From a virus: 60,230 nucleotides of DNA. Positions 10,901 through 23,100 of the stretch are shown in pieces. Below the pieces are notes generated by a model. It did not search any database. It worked only from the letters and a program-made list of their open reading frames with translations, and had not been told where the DNA came from. Position numbers and translations under genes: made by a program. Every line of letters begins with the position of its first letter. The stretch's first letter is position 1. The stretch covers positions 1 to 60,230 of the IMG/VR virus record IMGVR_UViG_3300021964_000063. One strand, written 5' to 3'.

Positions 10901-13900
10901 GCAGACTGTCGGTATCTACATTAATAATAGTAGATGCTCCAGTGTACGCAGTTGGCAAACTATTTGCTCTGGTATAAGGATTGCTATCATAAATGTCAGA
11001 AGGTTCAGTGATACTTCCATACTTATGATTTGCAGCTGCTGCTCTAAAAACAATCTCAGGTAAAGAAGAACTACCTATTTGTTGAGAAGTAACGCTACCT
11101 GGCATTGCGCCCTCAATAGTTTCTCCTACAGCGAACGTGCCTGAAGTCATCGTGACTTCCATGAGTTTAGGAACTGTAAATCTACTGATTGCTACACCAT
11201 CAAAATAAGAATATACTTGCGTAAACGGTTTCATTGCCTTAGCAGTGAACTTGATATTACGAGACCTCATTGTGTGAGTGATCTCTCTGTTTACAACTCT
11301 ATCACCAAGACTTTCAGTATTGATTACCTCTTGAATAGACTGTTGTGAACCAGTTCTTGTTTGCTCAAGTGAAACCGATCCATTAATAACTGTGCTTTGA
11401 ACTGTAGTTCTTCCAGTATCAATTCTTGCAGCACCAATTCCTTGTCCTGCAAGAATTGCACCAGCACTAGTTCCATTTCTTTGGGCAGATTGGGCGAGTG
11501 ATTCATTTCTGTTTGTTGCACTTAGATCAAGTTGAGCACCAACAGTTTCCCAAGAGTCCCAAACAATAGGAGCAACGCCAACTCTTGACCCATCTTCAGC
11601 AGTTTCAACTTCTGCTCCAATCACATCAGCAAGTCCTTGGAAAGAACCTTCCATAAGAACATCACGTACCTGCATTGTATTGGTATCAATCCAAACATCA
11701 ACAGATGGTTCTAAATCAATACTACCTTGATAGAAGTTAATCAAGAATGGAGTAACATTTTCAAGTCTTGTAGCAAATGGTTGTTCTAACCAGATATTAT
11801 TAGCATAATCAAGGGTAACAATATTACCTGTTCTGCGTACTCCGGCACCTAATAAAGTATTACCAATTCCAACCTGAAGATTTACAGCATTAGAGTAGTG
11901 AGGTGGTCTGAGAATCTTTCTCTTTGTATCAATAGAGTTTTTAATTCCAATTGTAAGATCTTGTGGAAGTGTGGAACTAAAGTTATCTACAAAAATTCCA
12001 GACTTAAATCTATTAAGTCCATTAATATCTGGAACAAATGTGTTCAGAGTTGATTGCTCAAGCAAATTCAATGAACTATAATATTCAAGATTTTTAACTC
12101 TTTGTTCAATTTTTGAAATATCGACCATTTGATATCTCTTATGGTCAATAAATGTTACTTTTGCATCATCTGTATTATAAAGATATGGAGGTAAGAATAC
12201 ATTACCAACATTCATTCCATCTGTTACCGATAGAGGAAGTTGAGGAATATCATCTGGAGCACCATTCTTGACTGAGAATGATCCATTTTTATCAATATAA
12301 ATTCTATCTGCTCTAGCAAGATAATAGTTATAACCTAAAGTAATAGATTCATCCGATGCTATAACATTTTTTGAACTATGTTGTCCACCATTGAAGTTTC
12401 TACCAAAGAATTCAAGTGGAGATCTTGATCCAGGTGTTACAGTGTAATCTGTAACTCTAGGTCTTCCATCAATAATATCTGTAACTCTACTATTTCCGAT
12501 GGATGGTATTTCAGTTGAATAATCAAAAGAACTGTAAGAATCAACAGTAGTAATATCTCCGTTGTCAGAACTAGAATAATAAGCATTTGAGAAATAAACT
12601 CTCAACTTAGAAGCAGCTTCGGGAACATTTTCTTTTCTTACAATTCTTGAGAAATCATAGAATGAAGATCTTTGACCTCTTGCAAGATAATAATCTCTAG
12701 TTACGTTTTGCGACCCAAGTTCAATATTTGAGGCATTTCCCGAAACAGTTGATTGTGAGAATGATAATGGTTCTCCAACTTCAAATACTATATCATTTAA
12801 GTAAACAAAACTAATAGTGGTGTCGTTCTTTCTTTGAATATACCTTGCTTTAGCACCTGAGGTTCCCCCAGAGAATGTTTCTCCAAGAATCAAATCATTT
12901 GTAGTTGCTGAAGGACCATTCATATTAGCAACAGCAAGATTAGGTGATTCTGGATCTTCTGTTGTTCCTGATTGGAATATGCCGTATACATCAATCACAT
13001 CAGGCACATTTAATGAAATAATATTATCTTGAACTCTTGTTCCAAAAGGATAATTTCCATATATCAATCCGTCCTGCAAAGTAGCAGTTCCAACTCCAGA
13101 AGCACTATTTTTTGATTTATTGATAATAATATTATTAGTTGAATTCTTTAACTTCTTCTTAGATGTTATATTAGATTTACGAGTAGATGTAATAAGAGTT
13201 GCGTCAGGATCCGCACTACTTAAACCCTGCAGTTGAAGTTGAGTATTGCCCTGAGAGAATATAAACTTATCAGCAGTAAGAATTTCAGTTCCACCATCTG
13301 ATCTTAACAGTGAATATCTTTCCTCATCAAATGCTAAGAATACTTCTTTAGCGGGATCATTTACGGAAAATACTTGAGAAAGTCCATTAGCATCAATATT
13401 GATTGATATATTGTTTCTAATTACAATATTACTCCCACTTAGATCTACTGATTCAATATTTTCTTTAGGCAATACACTGTATATTGAATCATTACTTGAG
13501 AGATTTCCAGTTCCTTGCGAACTTTGCAATCTAGAAGCAATTATTGAAATGTTAGTAAGGTTTGTAGCAGATGTTGGAGGAGATCCTTCACAAATACCAG
13601 TTACAGTAGTTACTCCAGTAACAGTAGCAGTTTTTCCATTAATGCCAGTTACTCTTACGATAGTGGGATCAGCATTATCGGCAATCGTATATTTAATTAA
13701 ATTACCTGTAGTGACAACTCCAATAAATCCACCAGCAGCAAGTTCGGGAGCAGATATTGTAGAAATACCGGCATTATCTCTTGCAGAGATAGATCCAATA
13801 CCTATTGAAATTACATCTCTTTGAATTGTATCGGCATTGAATGTATTTGCTGTCCCAACAATACTATAAACCGATTTTACATCAGCAATTGAGTGATTTT

Positions 13901-15515
13901 TAACTCCTGTAACAAATCTAGAAGTATCTAAAACTCCATTAAAACTTAATCTTTCTCCAAAAACAAAATCACCTTGTTGACTGTATGCAGTCAATGCTGT
14001 TCCTGCGCTTACATCATATCTTAAGAATGCAGAAGCACCACTTTGCTCTCCTTGAAGATGAACAGGAGATGATAGTGTAGTACTTACATTAACATTTAAT
14101 GTAGTATAAGTTTGTACATCAAACAGTGATAAATCCCAAATATTTACTTGAGGTGTAGTAGTATTGTAACTTCCTGACTCTAAAGCAAAATCATAAATTC
14201 TAGCAAGTCCTATTTCTGCACCAGCAGCTGTAGTAGAAGATGAACCCACTCTTTGATCTCTAAGGCTCACAGTGGTTGAAGTGTCAAATCCAACAATTGG
14301 AGATCCAGAAACATTATTTACTTCTATGGTAGGACCAAAGGTAAAATTAACTGCCTGATTTTCTAAAAGTCTTGTATCTCGGGGTTTTCTAACATCAATA
14401 AGTGATGGAGACCTTACATCAACTTCATAACCTTTAACATATGCTTTTCCTGGAGATACTTTATATACCAACAAGTCATCAGATGGCACATTACCACCAA
14501 CAGTAATTTGTCCTGGTTCGTAAACACCCCTATTTCCTTCTTGATTATTTAAACTTTCTTTTACAGAAGTTACAAATTCATTAATATAATAATTTCCAGA
14601 TTCTTCAAAAGTTCTTTTTGCTAATTCATCTCCTAAAAGATTATATTTGGTGTCATCAATTTTTGTTCTTAATAATCCTCTTTGAACTTCTGCAAGTTGA
14701 ACAAAATTCTCGTCATTAAAGTCATTCGAGTCCTTCTTCACTAAAGTGCAGGAAATCTTTAATCTGTCTGCACCAGGTGCTGTGTAGTTATTAAATCCTT
14801 GGGCATTATCTGTAAGTTGAGGGTCAATATCTGATGAAATAAGTTCCTCGTTAATTAAAAGACCAATCCTGTAACTAGGTTGAGTTCCATATTGATCAAG
14901 AATCAATAACTGACTCTGAACAGTTACAAAATTGCCCCTAATAAAAAATATACCTTCACTGACAACAAATGCAGATCCTGTTTGTGAAGCATCTTCAACA
15001 ATAGTATTAGCAAAACCTTCTCCAGCACTTATGAAGGTAGTTTCATACGAAATACCTTCATTTACTATAAGAACTTCATTATCAAAAAATGTTTCAGTGC
15101 TATTATCTGTGCTTGATTCTAAGTAATTTACATAAAGAGTAAAGTTTCCATTTTGAGATTCGGAATCAGTAACATAAGTTACAACTTGAGCAGTAATACC
15201 TGAAGATTGCCCAGTAATCTTCTTTCCTAATAACTGATCAAGATAGATTTGTACAGGAACACCAAGAAATTCTTGTTGAATCTGTACTCCATAGAATAAA
15301 TCATTATAATTTAAGTTACCAGGAATTACAACACTTCCTTCCTTATATAAATTATTACCAACGCTTTCAATCTGATTCTGAAGAATAGATTGAAGATTAT
15401 TTAACTCTCTCGCCTGAACTGGGTATGCAGGCTTGAAAAGTACTTTATAATAGTTGCTACGAGGGTCAAAGTCGTCAAAGTAGGGAGCAACGTTGAGGTT
15501 AGTTTCCTGGGGCAT
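7944..15515 (-). CDS. Giant baseplate/tail structural protein (gp9/gp10 position), DUF4815-like N-terminus
   Basis: 2523 residues. The opening (PYFDDFDPRSNYYKVLFKP, then QARELN-x-LQ-x-ILQNQIE) is the DUF4815-type N-terminus known from large phage tail proteins. Around residue 1680 a proline hinge (seven prolines, then APPAPPRPRRG) links to a domain beginning GDPLAQTFFVDD with IYLSKIDLFF, followed by GxGY-repeat segments near residues 1930-1990. It occupies the place of T4 gp9 to gp12 between gp8 and gp13, so it probably replaces several peripheral baseplate and fibre-attachment proteins. Homology to a particular T4 protein cannot be shown by eye. Confidence 0.85.
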   Translation of the reverse strand: MPQETNLNVAPYFDDFDPRSNYYKVLFKPAYPVQARELNNLQSILQNQIESVGNNLYKEGSVVIPGNLNYNDLFYGVQIQQEFLGVPVQIYLDQLLGKKITGQSSGITAQVVTYVTDSESQNGNFTLYVNYLESSTDNSTETFFDNEVLIVNEGISYETTFISAGEGFANTIVEDASQTGSAFVVSEGIFFIRGNFVTVQSQLLILDQYGTQPSYRIGLLINEELISSDIDPQLTDNAQGFNNYTAPGADRLKISCTLVKKDSNDFNDENFVQLAEVQRGLLRTKIDDTKYNLLGDELAKRTFEESGNYYINEFVTSVKESLNNQEGNRGVYEPGQITVGGNVPSDDLLVYKVSPGKAYVKGYEVDVRSPSLIDVRKPRDTRLLENQAVNFTFGPTIEVNNVSGSPIVGFDTSTTVSLRDQRVGSSSTTAAGAEIGLARIYDFALESGSYNTTTPQVNIWDLSLFDVQTYTTLNVNVSTTLSSPVHLQGEQSGASAFLRYDVSAGTALTAYSQQGDFVFGERLSFNGVLDTSRFVTGVKNHSIADVKSVYSIVGTANTFNADTIQRDVISIGIGSISARDNAGISTISAPELAAGGFIGVVTTGNLIKYTIADNADPTIVRVTGINGKTATVTGVTTVTGICEGSPPTSATNLTNISIIASRLQSSQGTGNLSSNDSIYSVLPKENIESVDLSGSNIVIRNNISINIDANGLSQVFSVNDPAKEVFLAFDEERYSLLRSDGGTEILTADKFIFSQGNTQLQLQGLSSADPDATLITSTRKSNITSKKKLKNSTNNIIINKSKNSASGVGTATLQDGLIYGNYPFGTRVQDNIISLNVPDVIDVYGIFQSGTTEDPESPNLAVANMNGPSATTNDLILGETFSGGTSGAKARYIQRKNDTTISFVYLNDIVFEVGEPLSFSQSTVSGNASNIELGSQNVTRDYYLARGQRSSFYDFSRIVRKENVPEAASKLRVYFSNAYYSSSDNGDITTVDSYSSFDYSTEIPSIGNSRVTDIIDGRPRVTDYTVTPGSRSPLEFFGRNFNGGQHSSKNVIASDESITLGYNYYLARADRIYIDKNGSFSVKNGAPDDIPQLPLSVTDGMNVGNVFLPPYLYNTDDAKVTFIDHKRYQMVDISKIEQRVKNLEYYSSLNLLEQSTLNTFVPDINGLNRFKSGIFVDNFSSTLPQDLTIGIKNSIDTKRKILRPPHYSNAVNLQVGIGNTLLGAGVRRTGNIVTLDYANNIWLEQPFATRLENVTPFLINFYQGSIDLEPSVDVWIDTNTMQVRDVLMEGSFQGLADVIGAEVETAEDGSRVGVAPIVWDSWETVGAQLDLSATNRNESLAQSAQRNGTSAGAILAGQGIGAARIDTGRTTVQSTVINGSVSLEQTRTGSQQSIQEVINTESLGDRVVNREITHTMRSRNIKFTAKAMKPFTQVYSYFDGVAISRFTVPKLMEVTMTSGTFAVGETIEGAMPGSVTSQQIGSSSLPEIVFRAAAANHKYGSITEPSDIYDSNPYTRANSLPTAYTGASTIINVDTDSLQSEEFSQFFGYIQSGMVLRGRTSGAEATVTSVRLITDRVGTLIGSFRVPDPSSVSNPTFDTGRSEFRLTSSSINSRVKGSLSTSAKEIFYSQGDLDNTQELTLSLRNARVSTNEDIEPESRQLVGESTEVNIIQDINVVRIPPPPPPPAPPAPPRPRRGDPLAQTFFVDDLTGIYLSKIDLFFQSKATDFPVTIQIRETRLGTPTNIILPFSEVTLDPKFVEISEDGSVPTTFTFNSPVYLNGNTEYAIIVKADVTDYNVWISRFGEADITTAAQEAGQIIVTQQPLLGSLFKSQNASVWTPSQYEDLKFVLYRCQFVSQGVVQFFNPELPQQLEKITRNGISITPRTISVGIGTTINNTGVDAGRELSIGDIITQTSSNFRGVLVGLAGSSTGNLGLSNPGIGYTPAASQFTYTGIALTAFTGQGVNATANITINNGVAIAATINAGGSGYNVGDVLAPLTTGGNALLPGRDMKLSVNALLGFNELELSKVQGEVKFTANNYLQYTTSVGITSDVNVGVGGSLVPDAPVTVRNDGLHLKVFQRNHGMYSNTNRVLLKEVGSDITPTALSAQYTKADTGAISVGSTANLADFEGLPVSVNNPGYVKIGSEIISYTGTAGNSLVGISSRAVDNTVAATHNVNELVYRYEFGGVSLLRINKEHQFADVTVTDAIGLDHYNIKVNMSTDGTDRSSTSPTLGSRYFVTSKTGGGTKVKGTYNLPYSIVIPKLRTVTPNGTSISSQMRTVTETSVSGTEISFLDKGYQEISLNEKNYFDNQRMVVSSTNERSYLNGLPYNKSMTLNSNMLTVDNRLSPAIDLDHAAVVFVSNRANQPITNYATDSKAKGILSDPTSLMYVTRNIVLENPASSLRIFIDGYVSTFNDIRMFYALDQDLPSTECVFTPFPGINNQSEFGTVLQPFNADGRPDVYVPPSDVYTQYPSLNYFKEYKFTIDNLTPFNMFRIKLIGTSTNQAIVPQFRNLRCVAVV

Positions 15516-15521
15516 AATTCT

Positions 15522-17096
15522 TTAGAACTGCAAGATAATCTTTACGTCTTCTTTCTGTGAGGATGACCTGGTTACAGAGGGTCTATTATCAACGTGAATA
15601 ATATTTCCTGAGTATTTTTTAGACTCTGGTTGAGCAACGCCCTTCACAAAACTTTGACCTAGAAAGTAGGTACGACTATTTATTACAGTACTTATACCGG
15701 GACTTCCAATAGATCCAAAGGAGGTATCGATACCCAAAGTAACAGATCCTCCAATAATATTGATATTTCCCCCTGCTGCGGGGTCATTTGTGAATCTCAA
15801 AGACTCAAACCCGTAAATAGGACCTGAATTTTGAGTTCCATCAGAGTTAAATCCAGAGTTTGTTCTATCCTGCCAGTACTTAAGAACTCCTGTAGATTGA
15901 TCATAGGATATAACTCTACCAACTGATGTAGAACCTACTCCTACTTTTTGTGTAATAATGCTATCTGGGGTAAAAATAGCACTTTGATACGCATCACCGG
16001 CACTAGTAAGTTTAAGAGCATATACTGCACTTGCCTTATCTGTAGTCAATATGGTGCTTGAGTCGTTATTAAGAGGATTAGCGATTAATCCGACTCTTGC
16101 AAACTCATTACCGGTAATAAAGTCAGGATTTTCGGTATCATTTTCAAATCTAGCATAAGTTAGAACATTAAATGCCCCTAACTCTCTGTAAATATCAGCA
16201 CCATGCCCTCCATTTGGTGGAATAATAACATCAAAGACTGGAGATGTTGAACCCGTAGGCACTCCACCAGTTTTAAGGTCTAAAGTTCCAAAAGTGTAGT
16301 TTGATCCACCGTTTGAAACATTAACTGATTCAATTTTTGAATCATTATTGATAATGACAGTTGCCTCAGCGCCTCTACCATCACCATTGATGGGTACTCT
16401 AGTATATGTTCTAGCAGTTCCAAGACCAACACCACGGTTTCTAACCGTGACAATTTTTAGTTGTCCACTTGTGGACGCATTCTGCCGTATAGGAGCAACA
16501 TCAGTATCAGTATCCCAATTATTTGGAACAGGGATGTAATTTGTTGATTCAAACTTGATTGCTTGACTTGGTTTAATAGTGTAAAGATATTTCCAAATAT
16601 ATCCATCGCCGCTACTACCAGCAGATCTTGGTTCTAAGTCAGTGAAGGTGGGTTCATCTAATGATGGACCTCCTTGAAAAGCATTTTCTGGGGTTGCGTT
16701 ATTATAAAGACAAATATAAACTCTAAAATCTGAGTTCATTACATAATAATTTGCATCATAGATGTCAAAAGAACCAGATGGTTGTGATGGATTACTCCTA
16801 GTTATATCATTTCTCCACATATCATACGTGGTTCCTGTTGCCCACGTAGTCTTTTTAATGACTTGACTAACATCACTTGATGTGATTTTTTTCATAGCGA
16901 TCATTGTGTCCCAATAATCGTTAGATTCATTCAAACTATCTTTAGGAGACGGGGGATTTGTATTCCACGTAGATTGATAGTCACCAGCATTAGGTAAACC
17001 AATAAAGGTATAATAAGAATTTGAAGTGGATTGTATACCAGCAACAAAGTTCTTAGCATTCAAAATACGAAGTTGGTCAGTAATTATAGCTGCCAT
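15522..17096 (-). CDS. gp8: Baseplate wedge subunit gp8
   Basis: 524 residues (T4 gp8: 334). Diagnostic features are an N-terminal ILNAKNF segment with YTFIG, the motif GDGYIWKYLY (T4 GDGYVWEYLF) near residue 165, and the C-terminal VDNRPSVTRSSSQKED ending in KIILQF (T4 MENRPPI ... EINILFTF). Between them is an insertion with GGSNY and GRGAEA repeats. Gp8 clamps the gp7-gp10-gp6 wedge. A late promoter lies at 17107-17122, ~10 bp upstream of the start. Confidence 0.92.
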   Translation of the reverse strand: MAAIITDQLRILNAKNFVAGIQSTSNSYYTFIGLPNAGDYQSTWNTNPPSPKDSLNESNDYWDTMIAMKKITSSDVSQVIKKTTWATGTTYDMWRNDITRSNPSQPSGSFDIYDANYYVMNSDFRVYICLYNNATPENAFQGGPSLDEPTFTDLEPRSAGSSGDGYIWKYLYTIKPSQAIKFESTNYIPVPNNWDTDTDVAPIRQNASTSGQLKIVTVRNRGVGLGTARTYTRVPINGDGRGAEATVIINNDSKIESVNVSNGGSNYTFGTLDLKTGGVPTGSTSPVFDVIIPPNGGHGADIYRELGAFNVLTYARFENDTENPDFITGNEFARVGLIANPLNNDSSTILTTDKASAVYALKLTSAGDAYQSAIFTPDSIITQKVGVGSTSVGRVISYDQSTGVLKYWQDRTNSGFNSDGTQNSGPIYGFESLRFTNDPAAGGNINIIGGSVTLGIDTSFGSIGSPGISTVINSRTYFLGQSFVKGVAQPESKKYSGNIIHVDNRPSVTRSSSQKEDVKIILQF

Positions 17097-17106
17097 TTTT
17101 AGAGAA

Positions 17107-17122
17107 CTTTTTGTTATTTATC
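17107..17122 (-). promoter_or_regulatory. T4-type late promoter
   Basis: Minus-strand GATAAATAACAAAAAG, 10 bp upstream of gp8. Confidence 0.7.
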
Positions 17123-17140
17123 TTATATTTCAAGTATTTA

Positions 17141-20100
17141 TTACACATAATTATTGAATCTAAGAGCATCTCTTCTAGTGATTAGTGCAGAAGTAGAAAT
17201 GCCACCATATCCATTTTCAGTATAGGAACTAAATGTGGTAGAAATACTACTTCTGCTCACATTAATTTTACCCCAACTAAATGATCCAAAACTAGTTGTT
17301 CCATATGAAACAGTGCTTATAGATCCTACATTAGTTATTAATCTTCTGATAGCAGTTGTTCCAACTCCAATCACATTTGATTGTACAGTTGATGCAGAAT
17401 AAACCTGGAATACACCATCCATAAATGATGTGGTAATTCCCAAAGTAGTTCCATCATTATACAAACTTGTGAGAGCAGACCCTACTGTAGGAGAAATATT
17501 AGAGTTGAATACTGTGAAGTATTCTCCTGTTGAAATTCCACTTACAGTTACCGCAGTGCCTACAATATTTGGATTTCTCATATCAGAATCAACTGGAATA
17601 TAGAAATCAAATCTAAGTTGATTAAATGATCCATTAGTTGTTGTGCCAAATCCAACTATATTGCCATAATCTCCATTATAACTGGAGACTGGCATAACTT
17701 CTTTCACCAAAATAGGTTCTTCAATAATTACAGTAGGTGGATGAGTGTAAGTGTATCCAGAACCAACAGTATTCACAGATACAGTCGATAGTTTACCTGA
17801 TGTTATAGATCCAACTCCAGATGCCCTATGAGTGTTGCCAAGACCAATCGGAGGGGCAACACTAATCGCAATCGTAGATAATCCAACATAACCTTGTCCA
17901 GAGTTAGTAACAACAAAAGATGATATTGTTCCAGCAATGCTTACCACTGCAGTCACAGACGCTCCAACCAAAACATCTTGAGTATTAACTACAATTGAGT
18001 TTTGGAAACCTCTTATATTGGACTCATTTCTAGAATCAAATAATGGTCTAACAGTATCAACATATACAATTGTGGTGCTGATGCTCAATGATTGTGTCAG
18101 ATATGCTGCTGGGAAAATAGATGGTTCATATGCTAGTCTATCTTTACCAATTTCATCACCATCAATAATTTTATCAACTTTTTGCTTACACCAATTCAAT
18201 GGTCTATGTAAAGTTTGATCAGTTGTAACTCCTGGTCCAATGTATGAATTAGTTGCTACGCTATCAACAGTATTGATGCCAGTAACAGTTCTGAAATCTT
18301 GATTTAACGTGATAGGTTGATTTAAATCGGGATTGTTGGATAATTTAAGTAAATCACCAACTTTAACTGTTTCTAGAATATCAGTGAATATAACATCAGA
18401 ATCTCCAGCACCTTTATAAAACAAAATCTTGGAAGTATCTCCAGTATTCCCATAACCTACTAGAGATCCTTTGGGTGCCTCACTGAAAGTGATTATGCTA
18501 CCACCGTCAAACTGATATGCTTCACCAGGTTTTTGTAGAACATCATTAATAAAAACTAATAGTGTTTGATCAAGTTCAATATTTGAACCTTTTTGTGATT
18601 GAATTGATATGGTCTCTTCATTTACACTCAATCTAAATGCTTTTGTAGTTCCATCAAACTGATCATCTAATCGATCAAATACTTGGAATTGTCCGATGGA
18701 CCATCCAGCAAATGAATCAGTATGAACACGATCAACAGTAATCTGGAACTCATCAAAGGTTTTAGTGGTATCAGTTGGAATTCCAGTTGCGCCACCAAGA
18801 GCAACAGTTAAAATTTCTCCTTCTCTGTAACCATAACCAGTATCTCTGATCTCAAAATCAATAACACTAGAACCCTGACCTACGACAATATCTGCTGTAG
18901 CACTTCTACCTACACCAGAGGGACTTGAAGAACTGAATATGAGAGGAATATTTGCATAACTAAGTGGTTCATCAAATACCACTACTGGAGCATTTGTAAA
19001 TGTATATCCTGTTCCGGGGTTTGTAATCGCAACACTTACAATATTACCTCCAGATATACTAGCAGTTCCAATAAACTCTACATTTGCTATAACTCCACTG
19101 TAAGTTTGAACACCAACATTGACAACAGTTTGAATGCCAGATCTATATCCAGAACCACTATTTCCAATACTAATAGAAGTAATAGTGCCTGCTGCAGATA
19201 CTAAAGCAGTCCCTCCTGCTGATATTAATGGCTGATATCCAAATCCACCTGTTGAACCTAGTGAAATAAACTGTCCACCAGCTGGTAGAGATGATTTATT
19301 GTAATCATATCCTGAAGAACTAGGACTGCCTGTAAATGTAATAGAACTTATACCTGTAGGAAGATCTTCAATAACATTATAATCACCTTTATATGCCTGA
19401 ACACCTTGTGGTGTTTGATGGATACCATTCACAAGAACAATTGTACTTGTTGTTATTCCGGTAATATTTGAAGCATTAGAAGTTAATGTATATGTTTGAC
19501 CAATGCCTGTAAATCTATCAGAGATAGAATCAAAAACATAATTTTGATGATAAGTCTCATTTGTAGTTCCTGCACCAGCACCTTTCATAAATGTTCTGCC
19601 TTGGAAATTAGAACTCGTAGTAATTCCAGTCCAATCTCTGCTACTAGGATCACCGGTTGTAGTGCTTAGTGGAGAATTGCCCGTAGGCGCAACACCAAAG
19701 AAAAGTTGATTATTGATGATATTGTAATTGCCTTCATATTTTGTAATTGTTGTTCCAGTCGTGTGTATAGCAACAGTTGATCCAAAATCACCTCTAGATA
19801 CTGAAACTTTTATTGTATTTCCAACTCCAATGGTTTTAAGAATCATGTATTCATCATCAATTTTAATCACATCTCCTGATGTGAATGAGGTTAGTCCAGT
19901 GGTGTTGAACACAAGATCAAAGATAATATTTTGATCCAATGTAGTAGTGATGTCTGTAACGGCAAGTGGAGACTGAATCATGTTATCAATTGTGAGCAAT
20001 GCCTTAGCATTCTGATTTGTAGAGTTAAACGCATGAGATGCGCCAGCTCCTACAGCACTTATTCCAATGGGAACAGGTGGTACACTTAAAGCGTTTTCTG

Positions 20101-23100
20101 CAGATGTTGCCAATTGAATCGCTGCCTCATCAACTTTAATAACAAAAAGTTCAGTGTTAGGTAGTTTAGTTGTAGCGCCAATGCTTGGGAATGTTGTATT
20201 GTCAATGACGATTGCCATTGTTGTTCCTGTACCAGGATGAGAATACTCAATAGATTCTCCACCCACAAAATAATGATTTGGAATAATTACCTTATTATTT
20301 GATACATCAACAGTTGTTGCTGATGAACCATCAAAAACTCTTCTAAAAATGTCAAGTCCATCATGTTTTAGATCAAATTTAGTCTTAAGATCTAGTTTAG
20401 TACCTTCATAATCTTTATGATCAGTTTTAATAACAGTGCTAAACATATCAATTTCATCAATCCTAGTATTATCATCATATATTCTCATTTCTGTGAAATA
20501 AGTCCTAACATCAACATCAATATTAGGTTCGGGAGTGTAGACAATTTGAAGTCCACTAGTTGATGCGGCAACACCTACTGTTCCAATCGTGCCTCCAGTA
20601 TTAATATTGCCCCATTCAACATAAACATCATTTGTGTTGGAGTTCAGTGCCGCAAACTCAAGGATTTCATACTTACTGTTTGTATTGTCTTCAATACTCA
20701 TAAAGTAATAAGCTGACTCTGAAGGATCTTCATAAGATGCCACTACATTAGCAGTAGGAGATCCAGAAGAAGCAATAGTAGAATAACTAGAACCAACTCT
20801 AGTCACATCTAGCAATGTATCAGATACCGTAGTTCCTGCGTCAGAGATAGCAATTATACTCGCGGTACAAGTCATAGCGAGTGCAACATTTGGAAAGAAC
20901 TTAACAATGATATTTCCACCAGAAAGTCTGGCATCAAAAGTTCCAAAACCAACCCCAGTTAATCCTTCATTCTCATCAATTGAACCAAGTTCGAGTTGAT
21001 ATACATCAGTTCCATCGTGTACTAAATTTAACTCAGAAGCAAACATTTTGTTGTCAGATGCTTCAAAGTTAGCCATAATCTTTGCTGATCTATATGTTGC
21101 TCCAATAGAAATTATATCAGTATTGGTTGATGTTGGAACATTGGTGATTTCAGATTTTATAAAAGCAACATCACCAAATCCTTTAGAACTCTCTGTAGAT
21201 ACTCCGGTCAAAATAGCAAAGTTCGTGGTCGAAACATCATAAGTATTAAATTCAAACTTTGTAGGATAGAATAACAATTTCCAACCATCAGATCCTGAAG
21301 CGTAATCATAATATCCGAGATTTGGATATGATTCGATAGATGCAAACTGATTAATGAAACCTACACTGTTATCCTGAAGACAAGAAACGATTGCAAACTG
21401 TCTTTCATCTGTAAAAATTCTATCTCTTGCATGTGTAATAATTTTATTATACTTAAAATCATTTCCAAATACCGAAATAACCTCAAAAGGAGTTGTTCTT
21501 TCGTTGCTATTAAATTGAGGACTAAGATCATCTATACTCAGAACTCTATTTCCTACTGACTGGAAATAATCAGAAAGAAATATCGTATCAAATACAATTT
21601 CATTAGATACATCAACATTTTTTAATCTCTTAGTCCTTTCAATTGCACTGTCAAAATCATAGTAACAGTTTAAATCCGCTGAACTAGTAATATCAACTAT
21701 GGTTTCAATATTTGAGTCTGGAGATGAAACTGTTAATTTAAGATCATTATTTATTTCTCCGCTAAAAATCTGCAGATCTGCATATTTCTTAAATCCAGAG
21801 GTATGTACTAAGGAACCTACTGGATCACTCCAAGTGTCAAAATCAATTTCAGAACTAATCGAATATGATAAATTTTGATAATATTCATTATCAGGAAGTC
21901 TTTGGAGATTATCGTTTAGAAATCCGGTATTCTTCTGCCATCCTCTAGTAATTGTTGTGCCAGTTCCTATATTGATTTCTGCATCAAATACTGTTACAGA
22001 TTCAATACTACCTTCAGCACCAGAGGTTGCTCCTCTAATAATATCACCAGGTCGCGCAACTCCATTTATCTTTGCTTTGAGAATTTCAATATTGTCATTA
22101 TAACTATCAACTCTTCCTTTATATGAAGGACCCTCAAATCTTTCCCCTTTGAGGAAATTATTTTTTCTAATTTGAGCATCAAAGATTGGAAAGTTAACCT
22201 TAGGAATGACTCTACCTAAAGAATCCTTACTATAGTTGCCTGGATATCCTGTTCCAACGTATTGATTTAAATTATACTCCACATATGCTCCAGATCCACC
22301 TGCAGCAGTGTTGACACCAGATACTGGGAATAGTGCATAGTTATAATCTTTTGAGTTAAATCCAGAACCAGTAGATCCAACTCCAACACTTATATTCTCA
22401 ACCAATATTGATTTACCAACTTCAAACGGAAAATCTCCTCCAGAGAATTGATGAGGAAGGAAGAGTCTTACAATTTTAGTTGAGTTATCATACGTGATTG
22501 ATGATATACTAAATCCGTTTGAGTTATTAACGGGAAGAATAGTAGGAGGAACATTATATAAAGAAGATGTATTCTTAAGAATTTTTACTTCAGTATCTCC
22601 TAAATTATATTTAAGATCTGTATCAACAATTTTATTACTAGCCCCATCAATAACAATTAGATCAGGTGCTACAAGATAGTTTATTCCTGAAGATGTGATG
22701 CCGATTGATTGGAATGATGAAAGTGGAGAAAGTTTAATAACTTCGGGAACCCCTGCTAAAATTCTTAGAGTTGGATCAGTAGGGAAATCATAACCAATAT
22801 TAGTAGAGTTAAACTCTGATTTCAAGAGTTTTCCAATATTGTTACTATCTGGTTCTAAGTATGCTCCAGTTCCAAATCCACTTCTTATAGAAGATATAGA
22901 TGGGATTGTCTTATATCCAGAACCGGGATCTAAAATTTTAACTTTTGATATTGCACCTTGAGCAGTTTTTGATGTTGTCTCATATGATGCATTACAATTA
23001 GTTGATCCAAATGATATAATATTTGGTGCTGATGCGATATTAAATGTAAAAGTTGTAGATCCAATACTTGCAATATCTCTTGGACCATCTAATTTTGTTC

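Noticed and set aside
13399-13824. 141-codon plus-strand ORF inside the 2523-residue gene
   Set aside because: Shadow of the Val/Ile/Thr-rich minus-strand coding sequence; no start signals.
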